Shown here piece after piece: positions 1 to 6,821 of a DNA stretch of 12,573 nucleotides. Source of the stretch: Robiginitomaculum sp. GTDB lineage: Bacteria > Pseudomonadota > Alphaproteobacteria > Caulobacterales > Maricaulaceae. Numbering within the stretch: the first letter of the stretch is position 1; every line of letters begins with the position of its first letter. The notes beneath the pieces are model-generated. The model ran no database searches. It saw only the letters and a program-made list of their open reading frames with translations, and was not told the origin of the DNA. The stretch covers positions 108,156 to 120,728 of the forward strand of contig NVVO01000007.1 in the NCBI GenBank assembly GCA_002733385.1, given 5' to 3'. A program made the translations under genes and the position numbers.

Positions 1-510
1 CACGCCGACCGCTTGCGCCAAATTCAGGCTTTGGAAAGCCGGATTTATAGGGTATGTCAAAATTGCGTCGGCCAGCACCACATCATCATTGGTCAGGCCG
101 GCTTTTTCAGGGCCAAACATAATTCCGCATTTGTGCCCGCTTGCCATATGGCCACGCATTTTTGCGCCGATAGCATTGGTGCCAACCACAGGAATTTCCA
201 AATCCCGCCTGCGCGCCGTTGTCGCTGCTACATAGTTTAAATCCGCTACGGCATCTTCGGTTGTCGCATAGATTTTAGCTTGTTCCAAAACCGGCAATGC
301 CCCCGCCGCCATAGCATCGGCGTCCGGGTTGGGCCAACCGTCTCGCGGGGCCACCAAACGAAGCTCATCAAGGCCAAAATTCAGCATACCGCGCACCGAC
401 GCCCCAATATTCTCACCGAGTTGCGGGCGCACCAATATCACTGCTGGTTTGTCCATAGCATGAGGGGGCGTGACAATTCGCCCAAGTTGGTCTTTCGTAG
501 TTTTTCCCAT
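1..510 (-). CDS. trmJ: SpoU/TrmJ-type RNA 2'-O-methyltransferase (C-terminus cut by window edge)
   Basis: Translation of the minus strand from ATG at 510 runs open to position 1, giving 170 residues. All three SPOUT knot motifs are readable: motif 1 ENIGASVR at residues 33-40 with N44 in LNFGL, motif 2 FGPEKAGL at 132-139, and motif 3 [13 protein letters not shown] at 156-168. Enzymes of this group use S-adenosylmethionine to methylate the 2'-hydroxyl of tRNA, with TrmJ acting at position 32. The family is usually about 240-280 residues, so the C-terminal extension that aids tRNA binding lies outside the window. The start at 510 is preferred because AAAGAAAG lies just upstream. An internal ATG at 456 (M19, before [10 protein letters not shown]) has only pyrimidines in front of it. 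The gene is divergent from icd, 74 bp apart. The family call is firm. The exact target, and hence the symbol trmJ rather than another TrmH-group-1 enzyme, is inference. Confidence 0.87.
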   Translation of the reverse strand, partial: MGKTTKDQLGRIVTPPHAMDKPAVILVRPQLGENIGASVRGMLNFGLDELRLVAPRDGWPNPDADAMAAGALPVLEQAKIYATTEDAVADLNYVAATTARRRDLEIPVVGTNAIGAKMRGHMASGHKCGIMFGPEKAGLTNDDVVLADAILTYPINPAFQSLNLAQAVGV

Positions 511-515
511 ATACT
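487..515 (+). promoter_or_regulatory. candidate sigma-70 promoter for icd
   Basis: TTGGTC at 487-492 and TATACT at 510-515 are separated by exactly 17 bases and point toward icd, whose ATG is 70 bp beyond the -10 box. The -10 matches consensus at five of six bases and the -35 at three of six. It overlaps the first codons of the divergent methyltransferase gene, which would couple the two starts sterically. This rests on consensus matching alone. Confidence 0.3.
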
Positions 516-584
516 TTCTTTTCAAATCAGATTATGAAGCGGCAAATATCTAACCCGTTTTTCAGGAAACTAACAGAGGCAATT

Positions 585-1796
585 ATGGCAAAAATCAAAG
601 TAGCAAACCCAGTCGTCGAACTTGACGGTGACGAAATGACCCGCATTATTTGGGACATGATCAAAGAACGTTTAATTCTGCCTTACCTGGACATTGATTT
701 ACACTATTATGACCTCGGCATAGAAAGCCGCGACGCAACCGATGACCAGATCACCATCGACGCCGCCAATGCTATCAAGAAATACAATGTCGGCATTAAA
801 TGCGCTACCATCACCCCGGACGAAGAACGGGTGGAGGAATTTGGCCTCAAGAAAATGTGGAAATCGCCTAACGGTACGATCCGCAACATCTTGGGCGGTG
901 TGATTTTTCGCGAACCAATTGTCTGTAATAATGTGCCGCGCCTTGTCCCCGGCTGGACACAACCCATCGTTATTGCCCGCCATGCTTACGGCGACCAGTA
1001 TAAAGCCACAGATTTCCTGGTCCCCGGCAAGGGCAAAATGACCATGAAATGGGAAGGCGAAAACGGCGACGTAATCGAGAAAGAAATTTTCGACTTCCCG
1101 TCGTCGGGTGTGGCCATGGGCATGTATAATCTCGATGATAAAATCGCCGATTTTGCCCGCGCCGTGTTCAATTACGGTGTGACCCGCAAATGGCCAGTTT
1201 ATCTCTCGACCAAAAACACAATTATGAAAGTTTACGACGGGCGTTTCAAAGACACATTCCAGGAAATCTACGAAGCAGAATTCGCCGAAAAATTCGCCGA
1301 ATTCGGCGGTGAATACCAACACCGTTTAATCGACGATATGGTGGCCTGCGCTATGAAATGGAACGGCGGCTATATTTGGGCCTGTAAAAACTATGACGGC
1401 GATGTCCAGTCCGATACGGTTGCCCAAGGCTTTGGCTCGCTCGGCCTAATGACCAGTTTCCTAATGACCCCAGACGGAAAAACCATGGAATCCGAGGCCG
1501 CCCACGGCACCGTAACCCGCCATTACCGCAATCACCAAAACGGCCAATCCACCTCGACCAATTCAACCGCCTCCATCTTCGCTTGGACACGCGGACTTGC
1601 TCACCGTGGCAAGTTAGACGACAACCAAGCCCTGGTAGATTTCGCCGAAGGCCTGGAACGCACCACAATCGCCACGGTCGAAGCCGGACAAATGACCAAA
1701 GATCTGGCATTACTGGTAGGCGACAAACAAGGCTGGCTGTCCACCTCGGGTTATTTGGAAGCGATTGCGGAGAACTTTGAGCGGGCTATGGCGTAG
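585..1796 (+). CDS. icd: NADP-dependent isocitrate dehydrogenase, eukaryotic-type homodimer
   Basis: This TCA-cycle enzyme oxidatively decarboxylates isocitrate to 2-oxoglutarate and makes NADPH in the cytoplasm. The 403-residue protein has the length and landmarks of the eukaryote-like class found in alphaproteobacteria. The isocitrate-binding segment SPNGTIRN lies at 94-101, with R109 and R132 further on. The metal-binding Asp cluster is at D250/D251 and D271-D277 in NYDGDVQSD, and there is a catalytic Lys at K210. The NADP segment HGTVTRHYR at 307-315 carries R312 and H313, which correspond to the pair that reads the 2'-phosphate in the pig enzyme and so indicates NADP rather than NAD. The frame is open upstream to 534, but the start at 585 is chosen because AGAGG at 575-579 sits 5 bases before it and the protein then begins MAKIKV as homologs do. 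The gene is complete. A small membrane-protein gene follows on the same strand after about 22 bp, suggesting co-transcription. Confidence 0.97.
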   Translation: MAKIKVANPVVELDGDEMTRIIWDMIKERLILPYLDIDLHYYDLGIESRDATDDQITIDAANAIKKYNVGIKCATITPDEERVEEFGLKKMWKSPNGTIRNILGGVIFREPIVCNNVPRLVPGWTQPIVIARHAYGDQYKATDFLVPGKGKMTMKWEGENGDVIEKEIFDFPSSGVAMGMYNLDDKIADFARAVFNYGVTRKWPVYLSTKNTIMKVYDGRFKDTFQEIYEAEFAEKFAEFGGEYQHRLIDDMVACAMKWNGGYIWACKNYDGDVQSDTVAQGFGSLGLMTSFLMTPDGKTMESEAAHGTVTRHYRNHQNGQSTSTNSTASIFAWTRGLAHRGKLDDNQALVDFAEGLERTTIATVEAGQMTKDLALLVGDKQGWLSTSGYLEAIAENFERAMA

Positions 1797-1818
1797 GCAG
1801 AAGTCTGAATTACGGAAA

Positions 1819-2322
1819 GTGACATGGCACATTTTTTTTAACTTTCTTGCACAAACCAATATTCTTTGGGCAACTTTCCTCGCAACGATTATTTTGACGA
1901 TAAGCTTTGGCCTAACCATGTATATATGGGATTTTGGCATCATAGACGAAATGTATAAACCCGATCAAATCATTGCCCATATTGACGCACTGACGCCAGT
2001 GCAACGCAAAGCCCATGCCTGGATGACGGGCACACTTGACGTGGTATATCCTTTTGCATACGGAAGCTTTTTCATTGGAATGGCGAAGCGCCATTTTATA
2101 AAGCACGGAAACTGGCTCGCAATCCCTAGCGTTTTAGTAATCCCATTTGATCTTTTTGAGGGCCTTACACAAATCATTCTTTTAAACGGAAACTATAGCG
2201 TCGTCGGCCTCAAACAAATTTTCACTCCGGTAAAATTGGGCCTTTTTAGTATAGGCCTTGCCATAGCCTTGGCCGCAATAATTATAACAATTTACCGATT
2301 TATATCTGGTAGAAAAACATAA
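1819..2322 (+). CDS. hypothetical four-helix integral membrane protein
   Basis: I do not recognise this family. From the GTG at 1819 the product is 167 residues with four strongly hydrophobic stretches, at about 15-37, 72-90, 100-122 and 138-161. This predicts a small polytopic inner-membrane protein. Between helices 1 and 2 is a soluble loop of about 35 residues (DEMYKPDQIIAHIDALTPVQ). Polar or acidic residues sit at helix edges (D74 before VVYPFAYG, D111 and E114 in PFDLFEG), an arrangement that could line a site within the membrane. The start is uncertain. The frame is open back to TTG 1765, which would overlap icd by 32 bases. GTG 1819 avoids the overlap but has only GGA very close in front. 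The gene lies between icd and a VOC gene that starts 2 bases after its stop, so all three are probably one transcript. No function is proposed. Confidence 0.72.
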   Translation: MTWHIFFNFLAQTNILWATFLATIILTISFGLTMYIWDFGIIDEMYKPDQIIAHIDALTPVQRKAHAWMTGTLDVVYPFAYGSFFIGMAKRHFIKHGNWLAIPSVLVIPFDLFEGLTQIILLNGNYSVVGLKQIFTPVKLGLFSIGLAIALAAIIITIYRFISGRKT

Positions 2323-2324
2323 AC

Positions 2325-2729
2325 ATGACCAAGAGCCCCTATAATCTCCGCTTCAATCAGGTAACGCTTGGTGCGCCTGATATGGCGGCGAGTATTGTGT
2401 TTTACCAAAGTCTCGGTCTCACTCTGATTGTCGATAGTGCGCCGCGTTATGTGCGGTTTGAGTTTCCGAAGACGAGCCACGGCGAACCCGCCACACTATC
2501 TTTGCATGAGGTCAAACTTGATTGGATGCCTACCGACTGGCCCTTGATTTATTTTGAGGTTGATGATCTGGATGCCTACCTCAAAGATTTAAAACTAACA
2601 CCCCTTGCACCGCCCAAAATCCAAACCTATCTCTGGCGCGAGGCCGACCTTCTCGATCCGGCAGGTAATAAAATCAGGCTTTATCAGGCCGGCGAAAACA
2701 GGCGGTATCCGCCGTGGCGCGTGGACTAA
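2325..2729 (+). CDS. VOC (glyoxalase/bleomycin-resistance fold) family protein
   Basis: The 134-residue cytoplasmic protein has the two beta-alpha-beta-beta-beta modules of the vicinal oxygen chelate fold. Module 1 begins FNQVTLGAPDMAASIVFYQS (residues 10-29) and contains RYVRFEFP. Module 2 begins LIYFEVDDLDAYLKDL (74-89) and closes with DLLDPAGNKIRLYQ (108-121). A tail AGENRRYPPWR (122-132) resembles a recurrent bacterial VOC subgroup as I remember it. At the usual metal-ligand positions a His is replaced by N11/Q12, and the Glu near the final strand is replaced in IRLY, so a classic glyoxalase I or dioxygenase metal site is not obvious. The substrate is unknown. It starts 2 bases after the membrane-protein gene and probably shares its transcript from icd. 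The fold call is strong, but any specific activity would be guesswork. Confidence 0.88.
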   Translation: MTKSPYNLRFNQVTLGAPDMAASIVFYQSLGLTLIVDSAPRYVRFEFPKTSHGEPATLSLHEVKLDWMPTDWPLIYFEVDDLDAYLKDLKLTPLAPPKIQTYLWREADLLDPAGNKIRLYQAGENRRYPPWRVD

Positions 2730-2771
2730 TTCCTATACCGCTAAACATCCGCAACAACAATTTTGCTTTCC

Positions 2772-2800
2772 TAGGCATGAATAAAGTGTAATTTTATAAT
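2772..2800 (+). promoter_or_regulatory. candidate sigma-70 promoter for the Ere-like lipoprotein gene
   Basis: The gap 2730-2858 is AT-rich and contains a perfect -10 hexamer TATAAT at 2795-2800. TAGGCA, which matches the -35 consensus at four of six bases, lies 17 bases upstream at 2772-2777. Transcription would start near 2807, about 50 bases before the ATG at 2859. It marks the downstream gene as a unit separate from the icd transcript. No terminator hairpin is evident after the preceding VOC gene. Confidence 0.45.
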
Positions 2801-2858
2801 TATTGCGTCTCCAACCTCCTTCATTATCATAGCCATAGTCAAATTTGGGGAGTACGGC

Positions 2859-4073
2859 ATGCATGTGAAGAAATTATTTTTGCATTTAACTTTTGCAATA
2901 TTTTTTAGTTTTGCCTTAACAAGTTGCAAAGCTCAAACCCCTCCCGCGTACAAAGTTCCAATCAAACCAATCTCAGAATATCAGCAAAATATTGAGACGG
3001 TCACCAACGCACTGTGTGGTAAGCAGATTGTACTGCTTGGTGAGAACGGTTTTCATGGCGATGGAAAAACCATTGCTTACAAAAGCGACCTCGTGAAAAG
3101 CTTGGTAAAAAAGTGTGACTTCAATGCCGTGTTCTTTGAATCCAGTTTTTATGATTTCCAAGCAATTAGTATGAAAGCCGACAATCAAGAAACAATTACG
3201 CCCGAAATGGTCGCTTCATCTATGGGATGGATCAGAAACCAATACCAAGAAATTTTCCCCCTCATTTTGTTCCTTTATGAAGGCATCTTATCTGGAGAAC
3301 TGACAGTAGGCGGTATAGACGATCAGCCTGGAAGCCGAGGGTCTTTTTATGCGTTAGAGCAGATGATTATTGAACTTACTGATCCACTTCCAAGTGATCG
3401 ACAAGAGCGATGCAAAACCCTGTTAAAACAACTTATTTGGTCGTCCCATCCAAAAACTTCGCCATATAATTATGAAAACCGTGCACGGACAAAGCTATGT
3501 TTGCGAGAAATTCGGGCAGAGTTTGGCAATATGCCCGAGCACAGCATCAAGCAAATGGAAATGACGAGTAACCTTGACCGATTCATGGACAGAGATTTCA
3601 CCAGCACGGAAGTCTCGGTTTATCAACGAGATTATTCTATGTTCCTTAACCTAGAATGGCTTATCCAACAGGCGCCACAAAATAGTAAATTCATTGTCTG
3701 GACAGCCAATTCCCACGCTGCAAAAAACACCAGCATTTCATCTGTCGAAGGAAAAAACTTAGGCGCATATGTAAGGAAAAAATATGGCGACAAATCATAT
3801 GCGCTCGGTTTCTCCGCAGCAGGCGGCACATATATGTGGGGGAGTACAAAAACTAAAATCATACCGCAAGCCCCAACAAACTCGCTTGAAGCCAAGGCTT
3901 TAAGCACAGAAAATGGGGAAATAGCTTTTATCAATGCTCGCCAAATGGTGGCATTAGGAAAAATACCAAGCTCCGTCTTTGGCCATAAATTCAGGGAGAG
4001 TAATTGGCATACTATATTTGACGGCATTGTTATTTTTCGTGAAGAACAACCACCAAAAAAAATAGCACCTTAA
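2859..4073 (+). CDS. erythromycin esterase-like lipoprotein
   Basis: The 404-residue protein resembles the Ere superfamily, whose known members hydrolyse the macrolactone ring of macrolides while many others have no assigned substrate. The active-site strand reads IVLLGENGFHGDGK (57-70), so E62 and H66 match the Glu/His pair of the family's GEATHG motif, but with one extra residue between them. E94 in VFFESSF, D154/D155 in GGIDDQ, the RDYSMFLNLEWL helix (257-268), VWTANSHAAKN (280-290, H286) and LGAYVRKKYGDKSYALGFSAAGG follow in family order. The N-terminus has a basic start, a hydrophobic core and the lipobox LTSC with C23. This predicts a lipid-anchored periplasmic protein, whereas characterised Ere enzymes are cytoplasmic. 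GGGGAG at 2847-2852 lies 6 bases before the start. The stop overlaps the stop of the convergent DUF817 gene by 4 bases. Macrolide resistance should not be assumed. Confidence 0.85.
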   Translation: MHVKKLFLHLTFAIFFSFALTSCKAQTPPAYKVPIKPISEYQQNIETVTNALCGKQIVLLGENGFHGDGKTIAYKSDLVKSLVKKCDFNAVFFESSFYDFQAISMKADNQETITPEMVASSMGWIRNQYQEIFPLILFLYEGILSGELTVGGIDDQPGSRGSFYALEQMIIELTDPLPSDRQERCKTLLKQLIWSSHPKTSPYNYENRARTKLCLREIRAEFGNMPEHSIKQMEMTSNLDRFMDRDFTSTEVSVYQRDYSMFLNLEWLIQQAPQNSKFIVWTANSHAAKNTSISSVEGKNLGAYVRKKYGDKSYALGFSAAGGTYMWGSTKTKIIPQAPTNSLEAKALSTENGEIAFINARQMVALGKIPSSVFGHKFRESNWHTIFDGIVIFREEQPPKKIAP

Positions 4074-4930
4074 TTCCCCCTAACCCCTAAACCCCTAACA
4101 GGCCTATGCACCCAAGCTACCAATACAAAACTGATCAACATCAAGAGAAACCATGACCCCAGCTTAGCTGGGGACACCATATGCCACTGGCCTTCTTGTC
4201 CGGGATAACTCCAGGCTCTCGCAAATGTGCCGAAATTTTCCGCAAACCAGATAAACAAAGCCACCAAAAACAACCCTATTATCAAAGGCATAGGCCGGTG
4301 CTCTTCGTCCGCCTTGAACCAGATAATACTCGGCGTATATAACACGGCAGCACCAGCGAACAATGCCCAGCGGATATCGACAATATAGTGGTGAGCGAAG
4401 AAATTCACATAGGCAAGACCAGCCAGCAATGCCTGCCATTTCATTGCCGGAAATCGGTCAAACCGAAAATCAAATATCCGCCAGACGCGGGCGATATAAC
4501 TGCCAACGGCAGCGTACATAAAGCCAGAAAACAATGGCACGCCCATGATTTGTAATACGCTAGGTTCGGGATACACCCATGACCCCATATGGGTTTTAAA
4601 AATTTCCATCACTGTGCCGACAACATGAAAAACCAATATGATCCGCGCTTCTTCCCATGTCTCCAAACGGGTCAGCAACAACACCGCCTGAATAAGTACC
4701 GCCGTTAGCGTTATAAAATCATACCGCGCCAGCCAGACATCGTCCGGATAGAAAAAATACGTACCCAATAAAAGCACGACCATCAAGCCGCCGAACAAAC
4801 AGGCCCAAGCTTGTTTGAACCCAAAACTGATGAACTCGAATACAAATTGACTGGCAGGCCCATGTACAAATCGGATGTGTAAACGGGCACGTTGGCGGTG
4901 TAAAAATTGCCTGGGATTGCTAAACTTCAT
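4070..4930 (-). CDS. DUF817 family integral membrane protein
   Basis: The 286-residue protein matches my memory of the DUF817 family. Diagnostic stretches are FEFISFGFKQAWACLFGG (31-48), the segment HMGSWVYPEPSVLQIMG (114-130), and VPLFSGFMYAAVGSYIARVW (131-150). NFFAHHYIVDIRW (176-188) follows. About eight hydrophobic helices can be drawn, at roughly 42-60, 69-89, 95-111, 131-149, 166-184, 188-205, 215-232 and 257-275, after a basic N-terminus. It is an inner-membrane protein of unknown function. Conserved His and Glu residues near helix ends (H102, E109, H180, H181) are the kind of residues that could hold a metal or cofactor, which is inference. The start at 4930 has a GTGAG sequence upstream. 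It lies 108 bases downstream of the esterase gene on the same strand. Its last codons are made of a TTAGGGG tandem repeat, and its stop overlaps that of the convergent Ere-like gene. Confidence 0.88.
   Translation of the reverse strand: MKFSNPRQFLHRQRARLHIRFVHGPASQFVFEFISFGFKQAWACLFGGLMVVLLLGTYFFYPDDVWLARYDFITLTAVLIQAVLLLTRLETWEEARIILVFHVVGTVMEIFKTHMGSWVYPEPSVLQIMGVPLFSGFMYAAVGSYIARVWRIFDFRFDRFPAMKWQALLAGLAYVNFFAHHYIVDIRWALFAGAAVLYTPSIIWFKADEEHRPMPLIIGLFLVALFIWFAENFGTFARAWSYPGQEGQWHMVSPAKLGSWFLLMLISFVLVAWVHRPVRGLGVRGN
4077..4098. repeat. three CCCCTAA heptamers at the DUF817 3' end
   Basis: CCCCTAA occurs at 4077-4083, 4084-4090 and 4092-4098, with one extra A before the last copy. On the coding (minus) strand this is TTAGGGG three times. 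It encodes the end of DUF817, VRGLGVRGN, just before the stop. It looks like a slippage-prone microrepeat in a dispensable C-terminal tail. Confidence 0.75.
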
Positions 4931-4956
4931 AGGCTCACTCTATAGAAAATATTGCC

Positions 4957-4990
4957 AAGCGTGTGACTTTACTATGACATTTTCACGCTT
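4957..4990. repeat. inverted repeat between the esterase and DUF817 genes
   Basis: AAGCGTG at 4957-4963 pairs perfectly with CACGCTT at 4984-4990 across a 20-base loop. It lies between the esterase stop (5039) and the DUF817 start (4930). It has no T-run after it on the minus strand, so it is not a standard intrinsic terminator. It might be an mRNA-processing or regulatory hairpin between the two genes, or chance. Confidence 0.3.
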
Positions 4991-5038
4991 ATTGGGGTCA
5001 CTCCATACTGCAAGTTCATTGCCCCCTTAGCGGATGGG

Positions 5039-6106
5039 TTAATTCCCCTTGGTGCGCGCCGCACCCAACTTCATTTGTACGCACAACCCGTTCCATTCCA
5101 TATGATTTTTTGCCACTTCGGCGAATGTAGTTATGCGAGCAGTTTCGTTAGTACATTCTATTTTCAAATCCTTTTTAACCATTTCAGAAAGCGGCGGGCT
5201 GATACCGTCATCAAACATGTAGAATGCTTTGGCTGACTGCCCTGTCCGGTTTGCGAGCGGATAGAAAAGACGCAGCGCGTCGAGCGCAGCCGGATGATAA
5301 ATAGAGCCGTGATCCTCAAGGTCGCGCCTGTCAATATAGCTCCATTTTAGGCCATCCGGCGCGCCTTGCTCCAAATTTTCAATGAGAATGTCGAGGCCCT
5401 TTTGCATGTTCCAACCTTCATTCCCCATGGTCAGATACAATTGCTGCTCACCATATGGAAAACTCGTAAAGGCATCTTTGGATGATTTGGCAACATCCAT
5501 ATTCTCCCACCAAAGGCTCGGGCTGACGGCGGCGTATTTGGTGAACATATCTGGCTCTTTAAGCAGGGTTTCGACAACCCAAAGCCCCGCCAGGCTCTCC
5601 CCCATAACCATGCGGTCATCCGAAACACGGTAATTCGTCTCTACCCACGGCATCACGTCTTTGCGGATAAAATCACGAAGTTCTTGCGAGCCGCCCAGTT
5701 TACTGCCCATAGCCTCCGCGTAGCGCGGGTCATTGCTTGGCGGGCTAACTTCATAACGGCGGTTGACGGTCTCAACGCCCACAAGAATGATCGGCTCCAA
5801 CGTCCAGTTAATATCAATAGATTGCAACATGCCCGCAATGTGCGGAAAGTCCTGCTCCGGCCCGCCGTCAATCAGGTACAGCACGGGGAAGTTTTCACTT
5901 TCGGTTTTGGTATATTGGATAGGAAGTTTAACGGAAATACGTCGCTGCATTCCGTAAACGCTGGACGGAATACTATGGGTCGTGCCCAGCGTCACAGGCA
6001 CGCCAGCATGGTCTTGTGCAGTAGCTGCAACATCACTGACATTTTGCGCTGGAGCGCAGTTCATTAAAGCCAAAATTGCAACGGGTATTAAAGACGATTT
6101 TAGCAT
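5039..6106 (-). CDS. exported alpha/beta-hydrolase of the putative esterase (esterase D/IroE-like) family
   Basis: The 355-residue product has a hydrophobic signal sequence (residues 4-16), then a PF00756-type esterase domain. VLYLIDGGPEQDF (75-87) forms the oxyanion-side strand. RDFIRKDVMPWVETNYRV (144-161) leads to the nucleophile elbow MGESLAGLW with S171, followed by YAAVSPSLWW (191-200). The catalytic His is probably H266 in LEDHGSIYH. The family includes S-formylglutathione hydrolases and siderophore esterases such as IroE and Fes, and the longer exported members fit the latter type better. No iron-uptake gene is nearby, so the substrate is open. C17 precedes APA-Q, so either a non-canonical lipobox (LMNC) or signal peptidase I cleavage after APA is possible. 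The latter fits better. A C-terminal extension of about 60 residues carries two Cys (C318, C342) that could form a disulfide. AAAGGG precedes the ATG at 6106. Confidence 0.86.
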   Translation of the reverse strand: MLKSSLIPVAILALMNCAPAQNVSDVAATAQDHAGVPVTLGTTHSIPSSVYGMQRRISVKLPIQYTKTESENFPVLYLIDGGPEQDFPHIAGMLQSIDINWTLEPIILVGVETVNRRYEVSPPSNDPRYAEAMGSKLGGSQELRDFIRKDVMPWVETNYRVSDDRMVMGESLAGLWVVETLLKEPDMFTKYAAVSPSLWWENMDVAKSSKDAFTSFPYGEQQLYLTMGNEGWNMQKGLDILIENLEQGAPDGLKWSYIDRRDLEDHGSIYHPAALDALRLFYPLANRTGQSAKAFYMFDDGISPPLSEMVKKDLKIECTNETARITTFAEVAKNHMEWNGLCVQMKLGAARTKGN

Positions 6107-6178
6107 AAAGGCCCTTTAATTTATGAGGCCCCTGCCTAGCCTACTGAGATCATGCAAGCAAATAAATACCGTGGGGCA

Positions 6179-6622
6179 TTATTCCTCTATCACCCAAACC
6201 GCCAGTTCATTACCGCTTGGGTCGGTGAAATGGAAGCGGCGACCGCCAGGGAATGCGAATATTGGCACGGTGATTTTGCCGCCTGCGACTTCGACTGCGG
6301 CCTGGGCAACTTCCAAATCCTTGGTGTGGAGCACGACCAGTGCGCCGTTCTTACTTGGCTTGCGGTCGGACGCAGCGTCCATGCCGCCGTCTATACCTGC
6401 GCCCTCAAAAGACGCATATGTTGGCCCGTAATCAACATAACTCCAGCCAAATGCGGATGCGTAAAACGCCTTGCTCGCCGCCATGTCGGTAACGGGCAAT
6501 TCTATATAGTTTATTTTGGTGGTGTTGGTCATGTCTGGTTCTTCACTTTCCTGCACAGCATTTGGCACACATCCCATTGATAATATCAAAACCAAAACTA
6601 TCACCCAAATGCGCATTGCCAT
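6179..6622 (-). CDS. VOC family protein with an N-terminal signal/lipoprotein-like leader
   Basis: The 147-residue product starts with a hydrophobic leader MRIWVIVLVLILSMGC (from residue 3), followed by a polar linker rich in E and D (21-30). A complete VOC-fold domain begins at M31. It contains KINYIELPVTDMAASKAFYA (36-55), FGWSYVDYGPTYASFEG (58-74), VVLHTKDLEVAQAAV (96-110) and FHFTDPSGNELAVW (130-143). This matches a common bacterial glyoxalase-like subgroup that is normally cytoplasmic. The longer start is preferred because AGGAAAAGGG stands directly before ATG 6622 (and ATG 6616), whereas the internal ATG at 6532 has no good ribosome site close by. C18 has G at -1 but S at -3, so lipidation is uncertain and it may be a membrane-anchored or secreted form. 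The esterase gene follows 72 bases downstream on the same strand. Substrate unknown. Confidence 0.86.
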   Translation of the reverse strand: MAMRIWVIVLVLILSMGCVPNAVQESEEPDMTNTTKINYIELPVTDMAASKAFYASAFGWSYVDYGPTYASFEGAGIDGGMDAASDRKPSKNGALVVLHTKDLEVAQAAVEVAGGKITVPIFAFPGGRRFHFTDPSGNELAVWVIEE

Positions 6623-6676
6623 GCCCTTTTCCTAATCCTTGGTAATGATACTTAGCACACTAAACACCCATATGTG

Positions 6677-6766
6677 TCAGGAGAGTTGTTCCAATCCTAT
6701 CTCCGCCTTAATCGCCGTCTTTATAGCGGTCAAGGCCACATCGGCATTCTCGACTTGTGTTCCACA
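6677..6766 (-). pseudogene. decayed second copy of the alaS 3' end
   Basis: On the minus strand this stretch reads GTQVENADVALTAIKTAIKA, then EIGLEQLS and a TGA stop. The intact alaS in this window ends GTQVENADAALMAIKVGIG. At the DNA level 6720-6765 matches 10413-10458 at 38 of 46 positions by my count. The match extends to 6696 / 10401 if a 15-base gap is allowed. Homology stops abruptly at the Gly of GTQ: upstream codons do not resemble the AlaRS glycine-rich segment, and a TAG stop occurs about 11 codons before. It therefore cannot be a functional gene. It lies just downstream of the tricorn-like protease and in the same orientation as alaS. Several of the differences between copies are synonymous (for example AAT/AAC and GCC/GCT), which suggests the fragment comes from a coding alaS that diverged elsewhere. 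Confidence 0.72.
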
Positions 6767-6821
6767 GCAGACAAATCTTGATTTAAAGCACTATAAAAGC
6801 AGGACGAACGAACAAAGTGTG

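Noticed and set aside
699..1322. Long open frame (207 codons) antisense to icd
   Set aside because: It lies wholly inside the strongly conserved icd gene, resembles no family, and has no ribosome site. It is explained by the codon composition of icd.
2859..4073. Macrolide-resistance gene call for the Ere-like protein
   Set aside because: Similarity is at superfamily level, the active-site loop differs, and the protein is predicted to be exported. Resistance cannot be inferred from sequence.
4077..4098. Telomere-type repeat as a sign of a linear replicon end or eukaryotic contamination
   Set aside because: It has only three units, is internal to the window, and is part of the DUF817 coding sequence.
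4957..4990. Rho-independent terminator after the esterase gene
   Set aside because: The 7-bp stem has a 20-base loop and no T-run on the minus strand, so it lacks the features of an intrinsic terminator. It is listed only as an inverted repeat.
5039..6622. Siderophore-utilisation cluster based on the IroE-like esterase
   Set aside because: No receptor, transporter, Fur box or siderophore gene is present nearby, and the VOC neighbour gives no support.
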